Below are positions 1-12,405 of a stretch of 64,000 nt of DNA, piece by piece. Origin of the DNA: Cichorium intybus (Eukaryota > Streptophyta > Magnoliopsida > Asterales > Asteraceae); NCBI GenBank assembly GCA_023525715.1, contig CM042012.1, positions 61,742,705 to 61,806,704 on the forward strand, in the 5' to 3' direction. The position numbers were made by a program, and so were the translations under genes. Below the pieces are notes generated by a model. The model was not told the DNA's origin. It worked only from the letters and a program-made list of their open reading frames with translations, and made no database searches. Within the stretch, counting starts at the first letter, position 1. Each line of letters begins with the position of its first letter.

Positions 1-135
1 CCATTATGTTGTGATTACGACATCCCTCTTCACACCATAGTTGAGGTATTTTGGATCCTAGCCTTAATAAATAACATATTGGGTAATTATTTTAAAAGGA
101 CCAATTAAACTAATAAATTCTATTTTCTTTTATAG

Positions 136-1059
136 ATGTCAAGTGTCAATTCTCCTCCTTCTCCTCCTTCACCCATTTCTGAAAGCATTAGAATGCACCT
201 ACTAAATATGGAAAGGCTGATTGGCCTCAACTGTAAAGAATGGCTTCACAATTGGAGACTGGGTCTCGGCATTGCTGGCAAGCTACATCTCACCGAGTAT
301 CCAATCCTAGTTCCACCGGAACGAGTCATCATAAAAGGTTCTTATGATGAATCCGAAGAGATTCGTGACCTCATGCTGTCAACCATTGACCCCGAATTCC
401 GCAAGGATTTTGAATCCTTGGGGCCATATGAGTTAATGCAACTGGTTGAGGAAAAGTTCCAAAAACCAGTCGAAGAGGAACGAACCAGGATCTTCAAAAG
501 ACTTGCAGAGTGCAAGCTGAAAGCAGGAAGTAGCATCAATTCGCATGTTCTTCAGGTTGAAGCATACATAGGCGAATTGTATAAACTTGGTTATCCCATG
601 AGTCAGGAGGAGAGTGTTAGCATCCTGCTCACTTCGCTGACAAATGAGTACGATCTGTTCATTCAGACGTATAGAAAGGAAGACCAGAAAAAGACCCTCA
701 TGGAAATGCGTCCACTGTTGACTTTATTCGAGTCACTCTTGGACAGGCATAGCTCCAATGGCTCAACTACTTCTGGATTAAGTCCAATGAAGAGACGTAA
801 CAAGAAACGGTCAAGATCGAGTAGACATGTCTCAAATTGGGAATCCGCTAAATCGGATACAGTCACGGAAAGATTGGAAGACACTCCAACTCTTTTGAAA
901 GCTCAGGTATATCTAAAAACCTCAAAACTCCTGTTCCAAGATTTCTTGATACATAATGTGACAGTCGCATTTTGGTTTGTATGTAGGGAATCAAGAAGGC
1001 ACGGGACTCTGGAGCATAGGAGCACATTTGGATTGGATCTCCAGCTCGTGCAGTTTTGA
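136..1059 (+). CDS. copia-type Gag protein (UBN2-like), 307 aa
   Basis: The ORF starts at an ATG right after a splice-acceptor-like TTTTCTTTTATAG. Residues about 20-200 have the plant copia Gag layout: an opening segment with KEWLHNWR where copia Gags usually have a conserved Trp, then helical segments with DLMLSTIDPEF, YELMQLVEEKFQ, and the hallmark FKRLAECKLKAGSSINSHVLQVEAYIGEL / SVSILLTSLTNEYDLFI region. In the family this domain packages element RNA into virus-like particles. The tail is basic (KRRNKKRSRSS), but no CCHC zinc knuckle can be seen, and the last 90 residues look unlike known Gag, so the C-terminus may be eroded or replaced. It is followed by non-coding DNA instead of pol. Confidence 0.75.
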   Translation: MSSVNSPPSPPSPISESIRMHLLNMERLIGLNCKEWLHNWRLGLGIAGKLHLTEYPILVPPERVIIKGSYDESEEIRDLMLSTIDPEFRKDFESLGPYELMQLVEEKFQKPVEEERTRIFKRLAECKLKAGSSINSHVLQVEAYIGELYKLGYPMSQEESVSILLTSLTNEYDLFIQTYRKEDQKKTLMEMRPLLTLFESLLDRHSSNGSTTSGLSPMKRRNKKRSRSSRHVSNWESAKSDTVTERLEDTPTLLKAQVYLKTSKLLFQDFLIHNVTVAFWFVCRESRRHGTLEHRSTFGLDLQLVQF

Positions 1060-4000
1060 AGTTTAGATAGATATTAAATATTGTTATTAGTCTTTAGATA
1101 CATTTTTGACATTGTCTATTACATTGTTCAAGGATTTTGTTTTAATAAAATTGTCATTTTTCTTTTAACACATGTTGTCTAAAATTGTCCTTGAAATGTT
1201 ATATGAATGTGTTGAATGTATGTTTAGTAATAACTTGAATGATGATCTGAAATGTTTTGAAATCAAGAATTGTGTCATTATGATTGTTAATACAAATGTT
1301 ATATGAATCAATTCAACCAAAGGTCCAGTTGGACAGGACCTTGGAATCATTTGACTTAGAGTCACTTGATGAATTGACTTCTTAATGTGTCAAGAAATGA
1401 ATCAACCAAAGGTCCAGATGGACAGGACTTTGGAATCATCTAACTTAGAGTCAGATGATGGTTAAGTTCTTGACAAAGCACATGTGGCAAGAAATAAATC
1501 ACCCAAAGATCCAGAGGATAGGATTTTGGAATCAGTTGACTTAGAGTCAACTGAAGATTGCAAGTCTTGAACAAAGTTAACAAAGTCATTAGTCTACAAA
1601 AGACATAGAACACAATGGTTTGTACTTCACAATATTCATCATTCGGTATGATGAATGTGACATTGCTTATCAGGATAAGCAATTGAATTGAAACTTTGAA
1701 CAGCCCAAGGACTTCAAAGGAAGTACAACTTTCACAGAACCTGAGCGATAACATAAACCGAGAAAATGGTTTCACAGTTCATTCTCTTCCAAGAGCATTA
1801 ATGGTTATAATGTGTCTTAGGGAAGATAATGGAGCATTGGTCGAAACAGTTCGATTCTCGATGTATGAGATACATTGCCAATTAGTTTCCAATAAGATAT
1901 ATACTATACCAGTCAGTCCGAATAAACCATATTCCAACCACATCCTAGATGAATTAGGTCTTGCAAACACTGCCTGAAATGTAAAGCTGGGATTATCCCA
2001 CTTGTACATAGAAAGTCCAGCGTCTTGTAGTGTTCATCTGAACCTCATGACCAACTGAACTTGATCAGTATTGTCGTTTCATTAGCTATCCCACTGTTAC
2101 TAAAGAGCTCTTTTAGAAAGAACTCATGGTCTAAGGAAACAGTGGGAGTTTGGACAGTCCTAAATGAGTTTAGGATTAGCAATGAAAGAACCTTTTAGTC
2201 ATCACTAGGCTTGGAGCAGAAATCAGATTTTTGCTTTACAACTGACATAATCTCCTCTTGACCAGTAGTATTGATCACCATCATAAGTAGTTGTGATCAG
2301 GGTGACATACCGATTGGTGGTAAAACACTGTAGTTGGTAGGGATTTGCAATCCGACTACTTGGAAGCATTGGTGAGCCCGGCTGCTGCCAAATAAGAGGA
2401 CCTTAGGGCGAGACACGGTCTGTGTGAAAATTTGATTGATTTTACACCTGGTCTAAAAACCAGTGGGAGTAACTGAATCATCAAAAGAAAGCAACATGGA
2501 CATATACATACCTTCAGAGCATCTAGTTGAGTCGATACTCATAGTCAAGCAATTGATTCCGAGTAAAGCACTCTCAATAGAAGATGAAATTCAAGAGTAT
2601 TCTGCGTGGCATAGTATGAGTCGTTAGTGGAGCATGTGTGGTTCACCGGCACACTAATAGGGACATACATAGAGCATGCCATTACAAAAGGTACATGGCC
2701 CCGGGTTTCGTCCCACTGGCATCTCGCAAGAAAGGATATTCAGATTCTCAAAATATGCCAAATGATTGGATTTTGAGAAAGGGCTGAAAGATTTCCATTA
2801 AAATGTCAGAAAGGTTTGGATTCTCAAAATGTGCCATAAGTCCTGGATTTTGTAAATAGTCTATAACCATGTCAAAGCCAGTGGGAGTTGCCGTTATCCA
2901 CTATCCCCACATATGGGATAAATAATGGTTCTAGGAAACGTCTCTTTTTCATTACGAAGTGTAATGACTTGGTGTTAAGAGACGGATCGCTATGAAAGCC
3001 TTAATAGAAATACGGCATACTCAGGTGGTTGTAAACGTCTATTAGATAGATCCAGACTCTGCCAAGATGATCTTGATGAGATTCAAGATGCATAGACTTA
3101 GGAAAAGTTTTTCTTGTCATTGCAAAGTGTGATGACTTGGCATGAAAGAAATAAAGAAGGTGCAACATACTCATGTAATTCACACGCATCTATTGGAAAG
3201 ATGAAATCACCAACATAGACCTAGCCATTGTAAGCATGATCTTGATAAGATTCAAGATGCACGAGAAAAGTCTCCGAAAGGAACATAGTTTTTCGAAAAT
3301 CATGACACAAAGGATTATAAATAATCCTTGGATTCCGAAAGGGTTTGTAATAGGATTAGATCGGGTTCCACAAGTTTTGGATCGATCATAAAGTCATGAA
3401 CATGTCCTGATAACTAAATGCTTAGGGCATAGTAAGTTGGATTCAGGACATTGCCTGGCTGGGAATACTGGATGGATTGGTTGAACTAAAGTGAGAATTC
3501 ATTAGGAAATGATTAGGGTGAAAGTGATAGTATTAATTTGAAAGATTTTCAAAGTGGTAATTATTAACATCAGGACATGATGTTAATGGACTTCATGGTT
3601 ACAAAGTCTCGTTGGTATTCTGATGGAGCGCGTGTGGTTCACCGGCACATCATAACACCTCGAAATAGTCTTATGGTGCAGTCAAGTAGACTAAAGACCC
3701 CAGAACCATAGGAAGTCACAGTACACATTACCAGAATGGAGTTTGAAGAGAAATTGACAGGATAACTTATTGAGATGTTATCGGATGAGCATCCGATTGG
3801 ATCATCTGCAATAAAGTGTATAAGTACAAGATACTTTGGATACATAGAAAGAGTGTAAGGTTCATTAAGACATAGTTGTAAAATTAGAATTGAAAGTTTA
3901 AAAGAAATCCTGAAACCGATAATAGTTTATGACAAGGTCCGACTTGGTGATTACCTTGTGGAGACTTGGTAATAAGCAAGAGTAGCTGCCAGTCAGATCT

Positions 4001-4757
4001 TTATGTTTCGCTTTCGCATGTTTTACTTCCGAATAATTTAATTATTCAGAAAGGTCCATAGTCGCTCATACTTTGGGAAGTAAGTATTGAATCAAGACTA
4101 TCGTGAATTGATTTGTAGACTGTCTAAGGAGTTAGGCATAGCAATAGGATTGCTACAACATTCATGAGTACTTAGAAATAGAGATTTGAGTATTGGATAA
4201 ACCCACGCTCAATAGATTGCTTCATGGATTATACCACAAACAATATTGAGACGATAATATCCTATGATCTTCAAGTAGAGAGATATGAGTTATAATTTAC
4301 AAGGCAGTTGTTTATTGATAATACGAAAACGCATCGGTAACTCGATGTTATAAAACGTGTTGTTGTGAATGATTTGACTGGTAAAAGATATAAGCATATG
4401 AGTCGAAGCTTATTCGTTCCTTGACCCTGATGGGAAACAGATATCTGTAGGCCTCTCGATGATTTTGAAGTTGACTAAAGTGCTGGCCAGTCTGGACTAA
4501 ATTGATGTGTTCAATTAGAAGTTCTAAAGTCATAAGCAGAATCGGAAATCGGGGAACAGAGTATCGGACAGAGATTGATCTCAATCCATGTCTCGTGTCT
4601 GAAAATATCTTGTTGGAAGAAGGATCAGCTGATCACTTATCTTTAGACAGAACTGACTAGGTCAGAGTTCGGCAGCGGTTTCTAGGAAGCTACAGTTGCT
4701 AAATTAATTAGAGGGTAAATTGGTAATTTTAGTCATAGACTTATCCAAGTGGGAGAC
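1060..4757 (+). other. non-coding interior of the gag-only element
   Basis: No ORF with recognisable similarity. The stretch holds diverged internal repeats: about three ~95-bp units at 1304-1590; GTGTGGTTCACCGGCAC at about 2640 and again at about 3630; a paired segment around GATTCAAGATGCA near 3080 and 3250; and CAGTGGGAGT near 2140, 2460 and 2880, echoing the polypurine tract of the element. It ends in a purine run AAGTGGGAGA (about 4748-4756), the probable plus-strand primer site next to the LTR. Confidence 0.6.
1304..1590 (+). repeat. three diverged ~95-bp tandem repeats
   Basis: Units begin near 1304, 1395 and 1492. They share AATCAACCAAAGGTCCAG, GGACAGGA, TTGGAATCA and GACTTAGAGTCA in the same order. 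Spacing is 91-97 bp and the copies differ by scattered substitutions, so the duplication is old. Confidence 0.75.
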
Positions 4758-5105
4758 TGTTGGATTAGGTGTCTAAGCCATGACTAATAATTGGTATTTA
4801 TCTGATTAATAGTAGCATAGTCCATTTGGGTTGCCCTCATAGTTGGAGGATTGGCAGAAAGTCTGGTAGAGAGAAAGATTGATTTATTATATGATTAATA
4901 AATCAATAGAAATTAAATAAATAGTTTATTAATATATTTAAGTGATAATATATTAATTAGAAACTATAATAATTAATTAGAATTTTTTCTGGAATTAATT
5001 GGAATTAATTTGACAGTTAAATTAATTAATTAAAGGTGCAGGGACTAAAACTGTAATTATTCAATAGTTGAGTAAGTGGCAGTGTGAGTGACCATGTGGT
5101 GGCCG

Positions 5106-5218
<113 letters not shown>

Positions 5219-5315
5219 CAGATAAATGTGGTTTGAATGATTAAAATAATAGTTTATCTTAATTCGAATTCAAAAAGGTTTATCTGTAACGATTATCTGA
5301 TCACCACATGGAGGC

Positions 5316-5323
5316 TATAAATA
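5316..5323 (+). promoter_or_regulatory. TATA box of the copia-type LTR
   Basis: TATAAATA followed by GGGAGGC and a CT-rich stretch, as expected for the R/U5 start of a plant copia LTR. Confidence 0.55.
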
Positions 5324-6824
5324 GGGAGGCTTCCCTAAACCCTAGACCATGTTTTTTACTCTCTTTCTCTCAAGAATTTTCGGCCAAGAGCTCCTGCTAG
5401 GGTGTGACTGCATTTGAGGCAAGAGACTTCTGTTGCTTTGCTTCCAAGATTCGCTTAAAGATTGGTTTTCTTGATCTTTCTTTTAGTTAATCTTTTTCTG
5501 GCCTTCTAGGATTTGTTATATGTTTAATTAGAAGAAAACGTAGATCTATATAGGTTGCATGTGAACTTAGGAATTTTAGTTCACAGTTGCAGAAAACCTT
5601 TCACCTTTTTCATCATTTCTTAGCATTAAATGCCAAGCACACACTTTTCTGACATAACTGCTCACACGTCCCTTCATTCTCTTACCCGACGGTTTCTTAC
5701 ACAATTTCAAAATTGTTATAACCGTTCCCTCTTATTCTACTCTGACACACTCTTTCATCTCTTCCAAGTTTCCCTCTCTATCATCATAACCCTCTCTCGC
5801 TGCCGTCTCCAATCTCGCAACCCTAAATTTCTAAAAACTCCGTCTCTCACATCATAACTCTTCAATGGCTTCACAATCACAAAGCGACAACGACACAATC
5901 CTTGTTGCCCTCCCCAATCTCTATCTCTCACAAGATCTCAACATTTACAAGCAGCATCTACGGGTACTCATTCACATACTGTCGAGACACAAACTGGTTA
6001 GAGCTTTCTTTCATCCACCCCCTGCTATACCAGTCTCTTTACTCCAAGATATTGTCTCCTCCGCCACCAAATGTCCAACCGGATATACCATAACCCTACA
6101 CGACGGTCAAAAGATCACCCTCGACAAGAAAATATTTGTCGCAGCACTGCAACTTCCATACCACAAATCCACCTTTGACCAACCCACCAATGCCCAACTT
6201 GAAACCATGATCTACAAAATGGGATACATGTATGACTTGCCAAAACTGTTCCAAATGTCTAATGGACACATCTCACCCTTATGGCAATGTCTGATCCACT
6301 ACATCATCAAGTGCTTAACAGGCAAAATGGGTGGTACAGACCAGTTAAGCAAATGCCTTATGGGCCTTCTTTGGAGTCTCTATTCTGGTTATGAAAATGA
6401 TCATGCAGCAATTCTCTTTGACGACTTTCTTTCCTACATACCCACCTCTCAGAAACCAAAAGGTCAAATTCACTCAGCATGTTTTTGGGCTATGTGCATC
6501 GAGTACATCTATCAGACTCTTCAGATCTCAATCCCTACACCAAGATCAGATGAAGACAAACTAATCATGCCTAAATCCAAACATTATGCCCCAAAAACAG
6601 ACTCCATATTTGGAAAAATCCGTAGATTACCTGACTCGCTTCTGAACCTAGCCGATCAGACAGAACCTGCTGTCACTTTCCACCTCACTACAACAAAGGG
6701 AGTACCCGATTATCCCCCTCACTCTCTCAAAGAATGTGAGGCCCCCAAGAAACTCAAAAAGAAAGCCTCTGAGTCCTCACCATCCAAACAACCTCCTAAA
6801 AAGAAGCAACGAAAAAGCAAAACG

Positions 6825-7324
6825 GTACCACTTTCTAACCCCCTTTTCTGATTTTCAGAAGTATCTTACTTCTGAACCCCCCCCCCCCCCCCTTTTCTGA
6901 TTTTCAGAAGTTTCTTACTTCTGAACCCCTTTTTCTGCTTTTCAGAAGTTTCTTACTTCTGAATCCTCTTTCTAAATTTCAGAAGTCTCTTACTTCTGAA
7001 TCCTTTTTCCAAATCATCATAACTCTATTATTTCTGACCGCCTTCTGATTCCTGACTTCTGAATTTTCAATTTCTGATTTTTTTTAAACAACAATTGGAC
7101 TCACTTTCAAACCAAGTGTTCTAATAGCAAGAAATCCAAGTATCCCACTGCTTGGTTACTTTATTTTAACTTCACAAGTGTTAACAAAATGGAGATCATA
7201 AATCCACAATATTGAATATTCAAATCACTATTGATTCAAATATCACTTTAAGATTGATTTCCCTCAGGTATGTGTTACATCTGGCATACGTTTCTATCAT
7301 CTAACTTGTGATCTATCCTGTTAG
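6825..7324 (+). other. intron of the additional ORF
   Basis: The donor GTACCA follows codon 320, and the acceptor TATCCTGTTAG removes an in-frame TAG. The frame is kept exactly across the 500-bp gap. An alternative acceptor at 7267 would leave a stop. The intron holds four hairpin-forming repeats and a 16-C homopolymer. Confidence 0.65.
6843..7005 (+). repeat. four tandem hairpin repeats (TTCAGAAGT...ACTTCTGAA) with a C16 tract
   Basis: Each unit contains TTCAGAAGT, five bases, then ACTTCTGAA, a 9-bp perfect inverted repeat. Units start near 6853, 6903, 6942 and 6977. The first two are separated by 16 consecutive C (6877-6892). Confidence 0.85.
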
Positions 7325-10070
7325 ACATCTGAACCATCTTCTAAAGATTCCGAGTCAGAAAATTTGGAGGAAAGACAAAACTCTCCAGACTCGGACGATA
7401 CTCAAGAAGATATCAATATGATGGAAAACCCAAACTCACCTCCGAAAGTTAAAGAAAAAGAAAAAGTTACTGAAGACACCCCTAAAGTTACAATCATCCC
7501 AGATCGTACCCAACCTCCTAGTGACGCATCTGATTTTGACAAATGGAAATTTCAGACAGCCGTCGATGAACAAGCGTCCCTAGTAGCACGTCTCAAGAAT
7601 CAGTTTGATCTCAAACAGAAGGAACTCCAAATTCTCTCAGAACTTGGACCTCCATCCGAAAATGACTCAACAATAGTCAAATCAGAGCGCAAGCGAATCA
7701 ATGCCCTCTCTCTTCAAATTGATTCCTATCTGAGTGCCTCCTCAGCAAATTGGTAGACACTCCTGTCTATCTTTTTTATACTACTGAAACAGACTGGTCC
7801 AAGATTGCCTCAGACATCGTCCCTTTTACTTGGGACAAATTTCTTGAACTTGATCTTCAGAAGAAGAAGCTGCTGTAGAACACAATCGAGCAACCTACTG
7901 AGTCGGACTCCCGACTCATCATTTCTGAAACCCAATCCGTACCTATCGGAACCTCTCTCTTTGGTGCTGATCAAGAGGTCGACAAACCTTCCCAAATGCA
8001 TCAGGTTAACCTCAGTGACACCAACTCATCCTCCGATAAAGATGCCACAAAAATCCCTCCACAATCAGTCAACTCTCCTGTCCGAGATAATTCTCTACAT
8101 CAGAAAGTGGACGCTTTAACCACCATTCTGACTGAACTCAAAGCCTGACAAAATCAGGAGGCTCTGGTTAAAGAAATCGCTGAACTTAAAAACCGAGTTG
8201 CTGCACTCGAGAACAAGGATATTCTTCTACACTGCGATAGTCAAGCTGAAAAAATCATCACCGATGGTTTAGCTACAATTGACGCTCAGCGGGAATCTGA
8301 TGCCACTAACATGATGAAGACTGCTCAGAAGTTGCTTGACGAACTAGAGAAATGCCAAAAACAAGTTCCCGAACTCATTACCGTAGTACAAACCAAGCTC
8401 TCCGCCACAATGGACCACATGACCACTTACCTTAATGGGGTCCTTGCTGAAAATGCATCACTCCGGAGAACTCATGCTCTTCTTCAAATGCTCACTCATA
8501 CATTGCAAGCCATCACCGGCACAATGGAAGGTCCTATCCAGCAACTTAAGATCTGCACCGACTTGAATATTCAAGTTATGGGGGACATTCAAGCATCGGC
8601 TGCCACACCTCTTCCTGATTGTATTAAAAAGGAGGTTGATAACGTCTCTGCTAAACTCGACTCCATCTTAGGTCGCCTGCCTGTGCCCCCTTCAGTTCCT
8701 GCAGGTGCCCCAGGAGGGGGAGAGGCGGATAAATCAGGAGAGGTGGATAAATCAAAAGAGACTACGACTGATGACATGGTCATAGATACGAATGCTGGTC
8801 CAAGCGGGACAAAAGAAAACGATGAAGTTCAACATCAGAAATCAGAAGAGAAACATGCACGAGTCAGCAATGAAGAATCAGAAAAAGAACTATCTGCTGA
8901 GAAAAAGTCAGCAGAGGAGGAGACAAATCAGAAGGAAACTCCGAAAGTACCTACACCTCACTCCTCTCCTCTGAAAACTCCGATTCCGACAGATGAAGTT
9001 CCATCAGAAGACGAGATTCTCGTATACTCGCCTATCAAGGAATCCGATCCCCAGAGGTCAAGGACAAGAAATCAAAGTTCTTCGATTCCCAAGCTATTAA
9101 ACATGTTGAAGACTTTAGTACCGAATCAGAGCCTGACCTAAACCAAGGTGATCCAACTGGTCCCAACAGACCCATCTTTTCAAACATCCTCAAGTACCGA
9201 CCATTGACCGATTCTGATTACACACCCTTCAAGTCATACAATCCTCCTCCCACATCCAAACACAACTGGGACATACCGTTGACTCCAAACCGAGAGAAAT
9301 ACCGATACACTCTCAATTTCACAGGAGAATCAGGAGCCAACAAAGAACTAGATGCTTACTACAAAAATCAGTAATTCTTCAAGACATGGACCAAACCTCA
9401 AGTTGATACATGGTCAGACGAAGTCATAACATCTGTTCTAAGTGTCAAAAGAAGAAGCTTTCAGAAATCAGAATTCTTCGAATATGAGCTGGTCAGAAAC
9501 TACAACTACGACAAGAAGATTCTGATAACAGAAGCCGACTTCCGAAAAATGAACCCAGCAGACATCTTTACAATTGTCATAAAGCTATCCAACAAAGAAA
9601 AACAAGATGCCAGAGAAGCTTATATTGCAGCCAGAAGATTTTTACATAGCCTCGTAGAAGAGTTCTGCTTTACTGATGCAGAAATGTACAAACTCATTAA
9701 GAACCACCCAGATCAGCAATTCACGCACAAAGCTGATCTATCTATGCCAGACAACCGAAACAACTAGAAAAGAGGTGCAACCTTTGACCCAGTACTTGGA
9801 CTGGTATATAAGAATCCAGCGGAAAAAGGATCCTATCTTTTTCTTCGTGCTGATCAAATCAAAAGAGTTCCTAATGCAATGTTAAAAGAATACATCAAGG
9901 CCGTGAAGAAATCAACCTCATCAGACCCAGAAGCTAAGAAGGAAATGCTTCTGAGAATGGCATGGCTGCTGGAGATCAGAAAATTCTGGGGATATGCTGC
10001 AAGACAAGGCGTAAATGACAAATGTTGAAGATGTTGAATCAAACTCCTCGATTGGTCACCGAATGGGGAA

Positions 10071-11100
10071 TAGTTAGTGCTAAAAGTCAAATCATTGACC
10101 AACTCGTCATTTGATATGTTTGGATGTAATCTTTATTTTGATGGAATGTTAGACAATTACTTTGAATGAATGATTTAAGTTATGATTAGAATATTATATC
10201 TAAGTGTATGATACATCTTTTACTACTGTCTGTAATGTACTGCGTTCTGATAGTCATCCGAAATCCAGCCTTGGATTTCGGAACTCAGAAGTATATTAAA
10301 TCAGAAGTTACAATACTCAGAAGACATAGTTCAGAAGTGGTTCAGAATTCTAAGCTCCGAACTGACTCAGAAGAGCATTAAAGCTCAGCAAAGATCATAT
10401 CTCTAAGATACTCGGATTACGGAATGTCAGGACTCTGAAATCTACACATGATTTCAGATTATTAATATGATCAACCAATTGGAGATTCTACACTTAATCA
10501 TTCTACAAGGAAGACTGAAGATCTGAAGATCATCGTGAATATAAGATAAAGGATAAGCACTCCAACGTATAGGATATGATTAGACTAGATCAGGCATGGC
10601 TCTCTAGAAGTATGTCTGTTGTACTTAGAATATTATTATATTATATGCAAGCCACCCTAGTCTGACATTGTATTATTATATTAGCTTCATCCTCCCTTAT
10701 CTGACTGAAGAGAGACGTGTTGTCTCCTCTTCAGTCCATAAGTTATTATTCGAAGGTCCTCCCTTAGTCTATAAAAGGGAGACCAAATCCATCTTTAGTC
10801 CTCATGAGTTTGAGAGACTTTATGTAACACTTTCATATTTATCAATACAATCTCTCATTCCATCAACTCTCATGTTCTTATCTGCATTTCTTACTACCCT
10901 TACTTTTCTAGCACTTTTAACTTTCAGTCTTTATATTTTCAAGTTATATCACTGTTAATCCATATTATTTATTGTTGAGCTATTAAGATCTATTCTAAGT
11001 ATTACTTCTTCATTATAATTCTGCATCCATATCAAGTCTTCGAACTTGTCCATCTCAAGTCTTAGGACTTGTCCACCTCCGAAACCTTCAGTTTCGGACC
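10071..11100 (+). repeat. LTR-like region of the additional-ORF element
   Basis: It begins TAGTTAGTGC immediately after the purine tract, a plausible one-base change from TG. It contains a TATA box (TATAAAA, 10770-10776) and a cluster of TCAGAAG motifs (10280-10380). No CA end could be fixed without a partner copy, so the right limit is approximate. Confidence 0.45.
10770..10776 (+). promoter_or_regulatory. TATA box of the additional-ORF element LTR
   Basis: TATAAAAGGGAG, a canonical plant TATA context, about 700 bp into the putative LTR. Confidence 0.5.
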
Positions 11101-11400
11101 TTTACTTACCGCAACTTTTCTTTCCGTACTTACTTAGAATATTTGGCGACAACACTACTAGTGACACGAACCTCCTACCTCTCCATTTCCTTATCATGGC
11201 TTCAAACCTGTGAAATCGACCAATGACACCGAACTTTCCTTCTCGCCATTGCCTCAGCATATCTTCAAACTGGTATGCACTTTCAGTTCTTATGATAGCT
11301 TCCCCACTGGAATCCAATGGACATAGAAGATTTGGGATAGTCAGGGATATGTACTTCTTTAAATTCAAAGTCAAAGAGAAAGGAAAATCGGTATTATGTT
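11101..11400. other. unassigned spacer with a ~65-bp degenerate direct repeat
   Basis: Two similar units (around 11165-11225 and 11230-11295) read on the minus strand as paired segments around FExMxRxWR. No known domain and no start context; probably repeat-derived. Confidence 0.35.
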
Positions 11401-12164
11401 GGGTGCCATGATTGTGCTGTGTACGATTGAATGTGGTGGGTGACATGATTGAGCTGGGTGCCATGATTGAGTTGGCTGCCATCATTGAGCTGTGTTTCAT
11501 GATTGTGATGTGTACCATGATTGTGCTAGATGACATGATTGAGCTAGGTGCTATGATTGATTTGGGTGCCATCATTGAGGTAGGTGTTATCATTGTGTTA
11601 TGTACCATGATTATCTTGGATACCATGTTTGTGTTGGGTGTCGTCATTGAGTTGGGTGCCATCATTAACTTGGGTGCCATCATTGTGTTGGATGTCATGA
11701 TTGTGCAGTGTACTATGAATGTGCTATTTTCCTTGATTGTGTTGTGTGCCTTGTTTGTGTTGTGTGCCTTTTTTGTGTTGTGTGCCTTCTTTCTGTTATG
11801 TACCTTATTTTTGTTATATGCCTTTTATAGGGGTAGAGTGTCTCTGATGTGTATATCGTGTATGTTCTAAATTCACTAAGCTATGTGCTTACCCTTTCCA
11901 TATTAAGCCACTGTTTCAAGTACTTTAGGTGTGGGTGATGGCAAGGCGTGACATGTACAAACTGGTGCAGCTTCTTTTGGGGACTTATGTTTTTTGATTT
12001 GATGTTAGTTAGATGTCCGCTGATTGATGAATTTTGTTGACAATGAAATGTTTTGCAAGATTTGAATGATGTTTATGATTAAAGTTTTATAAATAAATGA
12101 TGTGTTTTATTTAAAATGGTTTTCTAGAAAAATTTTAAATTGTCATAAAAACTAGGACGTTACA
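11400..12164 (+). repeat. gypsy LTR fragment C1 with 21-bp minisatellite
   Basis: An imperfect 21-bp array (units like ATTGAGCTGGGTGCCATG) runs over about 11430-11820. Unique sequence with TTCACTAAGC and GATGGCAAGGCGTGAC follows, and the piece ends AGGACGTTACA at 12164. The same unique part recurs at 17770-18336 (direct) and 22524-22800 (inverted). The GTTACA end matches LTR ends of plant chromoviruses such as Tekay; that family call is inference. Confidence 0.6.
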
Positions 12165-12405
12165 TTATTGGTACACGACACTGTCCTGCCTCTATTACTG
12201 AGACTCGGTACAATGCTACCTTATTAGTATATGACACTGTCCTATCCCTATTAATGAGACCTGGTACAGTGCTACCTTATTGGTATACGACACAGTCCTA
12301 CCCCTTATTACTTAGACCCGGTACAGTGTTACCTTATTCATATACGATATTGTCATGCCTCTATTACTAAGACCCAAGACAGTGCTACCTTATTGGTATC
12401 ATAAT
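12165..12405 (+). repeat. ~56-bp tandem repeat, four copies
   Basis: Units begin TTATTGGTA(C/T)ACGACA and end GACCCGGTACAGTGCTACC, starting near 12164, 12220, 12277 and 12335. The copies are about 85% alike by eye. The array starts directly at the end of LTR fragment C1. Confidence 0.85.

Larger units (their letters stand above)
5865..10028 (+). pseudogene. additional retroelement ORF, two exons, broken (~1,220 codons)
   Basis: Exon 1 (5865-6824, ATG start, 320 codons) encodes a globular part containing MIYKMGYMYDLPKLFQMSNGH and WQCLIHYIIKCLTG; this resembles a domain I know from Asteraceae retroelement polyproteins. A KKKxRK basic tail ends the exon. A GT-AG intron (6825-7324) joins it in frame to exon 2. 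Exon 2 gives acidic, coiled-coil-like and then Lys/Glu-rich segments (7325-9050), followed by a second globular part (9060-10028). Damage: frameshift near 7745, stops near 7876 and 8145, frameshift near 9050, stops near 9373 and 9766. Continuous sense-like reading between breaks shows a once intact gene. Function unknown; no catalytic motif seen. Confidence 0.65.
5604..11100 (+). mobile_element. remnant of an LTR retroelement with a large additional ORF
   Basis: A pyrimidine-rich leader (5604-5864) precedes a broken ~1,220-codon reading frame with one intron (5865-10028), a purine tract (GAATGGGGAA, 10061-10070) and an LTR-like region with a TATA box. No gag-pol of this element is in the window. 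The copia-type element ends directly upstream, so it may have inserted in or next to this one. The layout (large extra ORF just before the 3' LTR) matches additional ORFs known in some large plant LTR elements; I believe related ORFs are common in Asteraceae, which is inference. Confidence 0.55.

Noticed and set aside
6843..7005. CRISPR-like spaced repeats (also 12164-12405)
   Set aside because: Plant nuclear context; units are contiguous tandem repeats without unique spacers of constant length and without cas genes.
11412..11870. 152-aa hydrophobic heptad-repeat ORF (IELGAMIELGAI...)
   Set aside because: It is the 21-bp minisatellite read in frame; any 21-bp array without stops gives this. 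No start context or conservation between C1 and C2 arrays.
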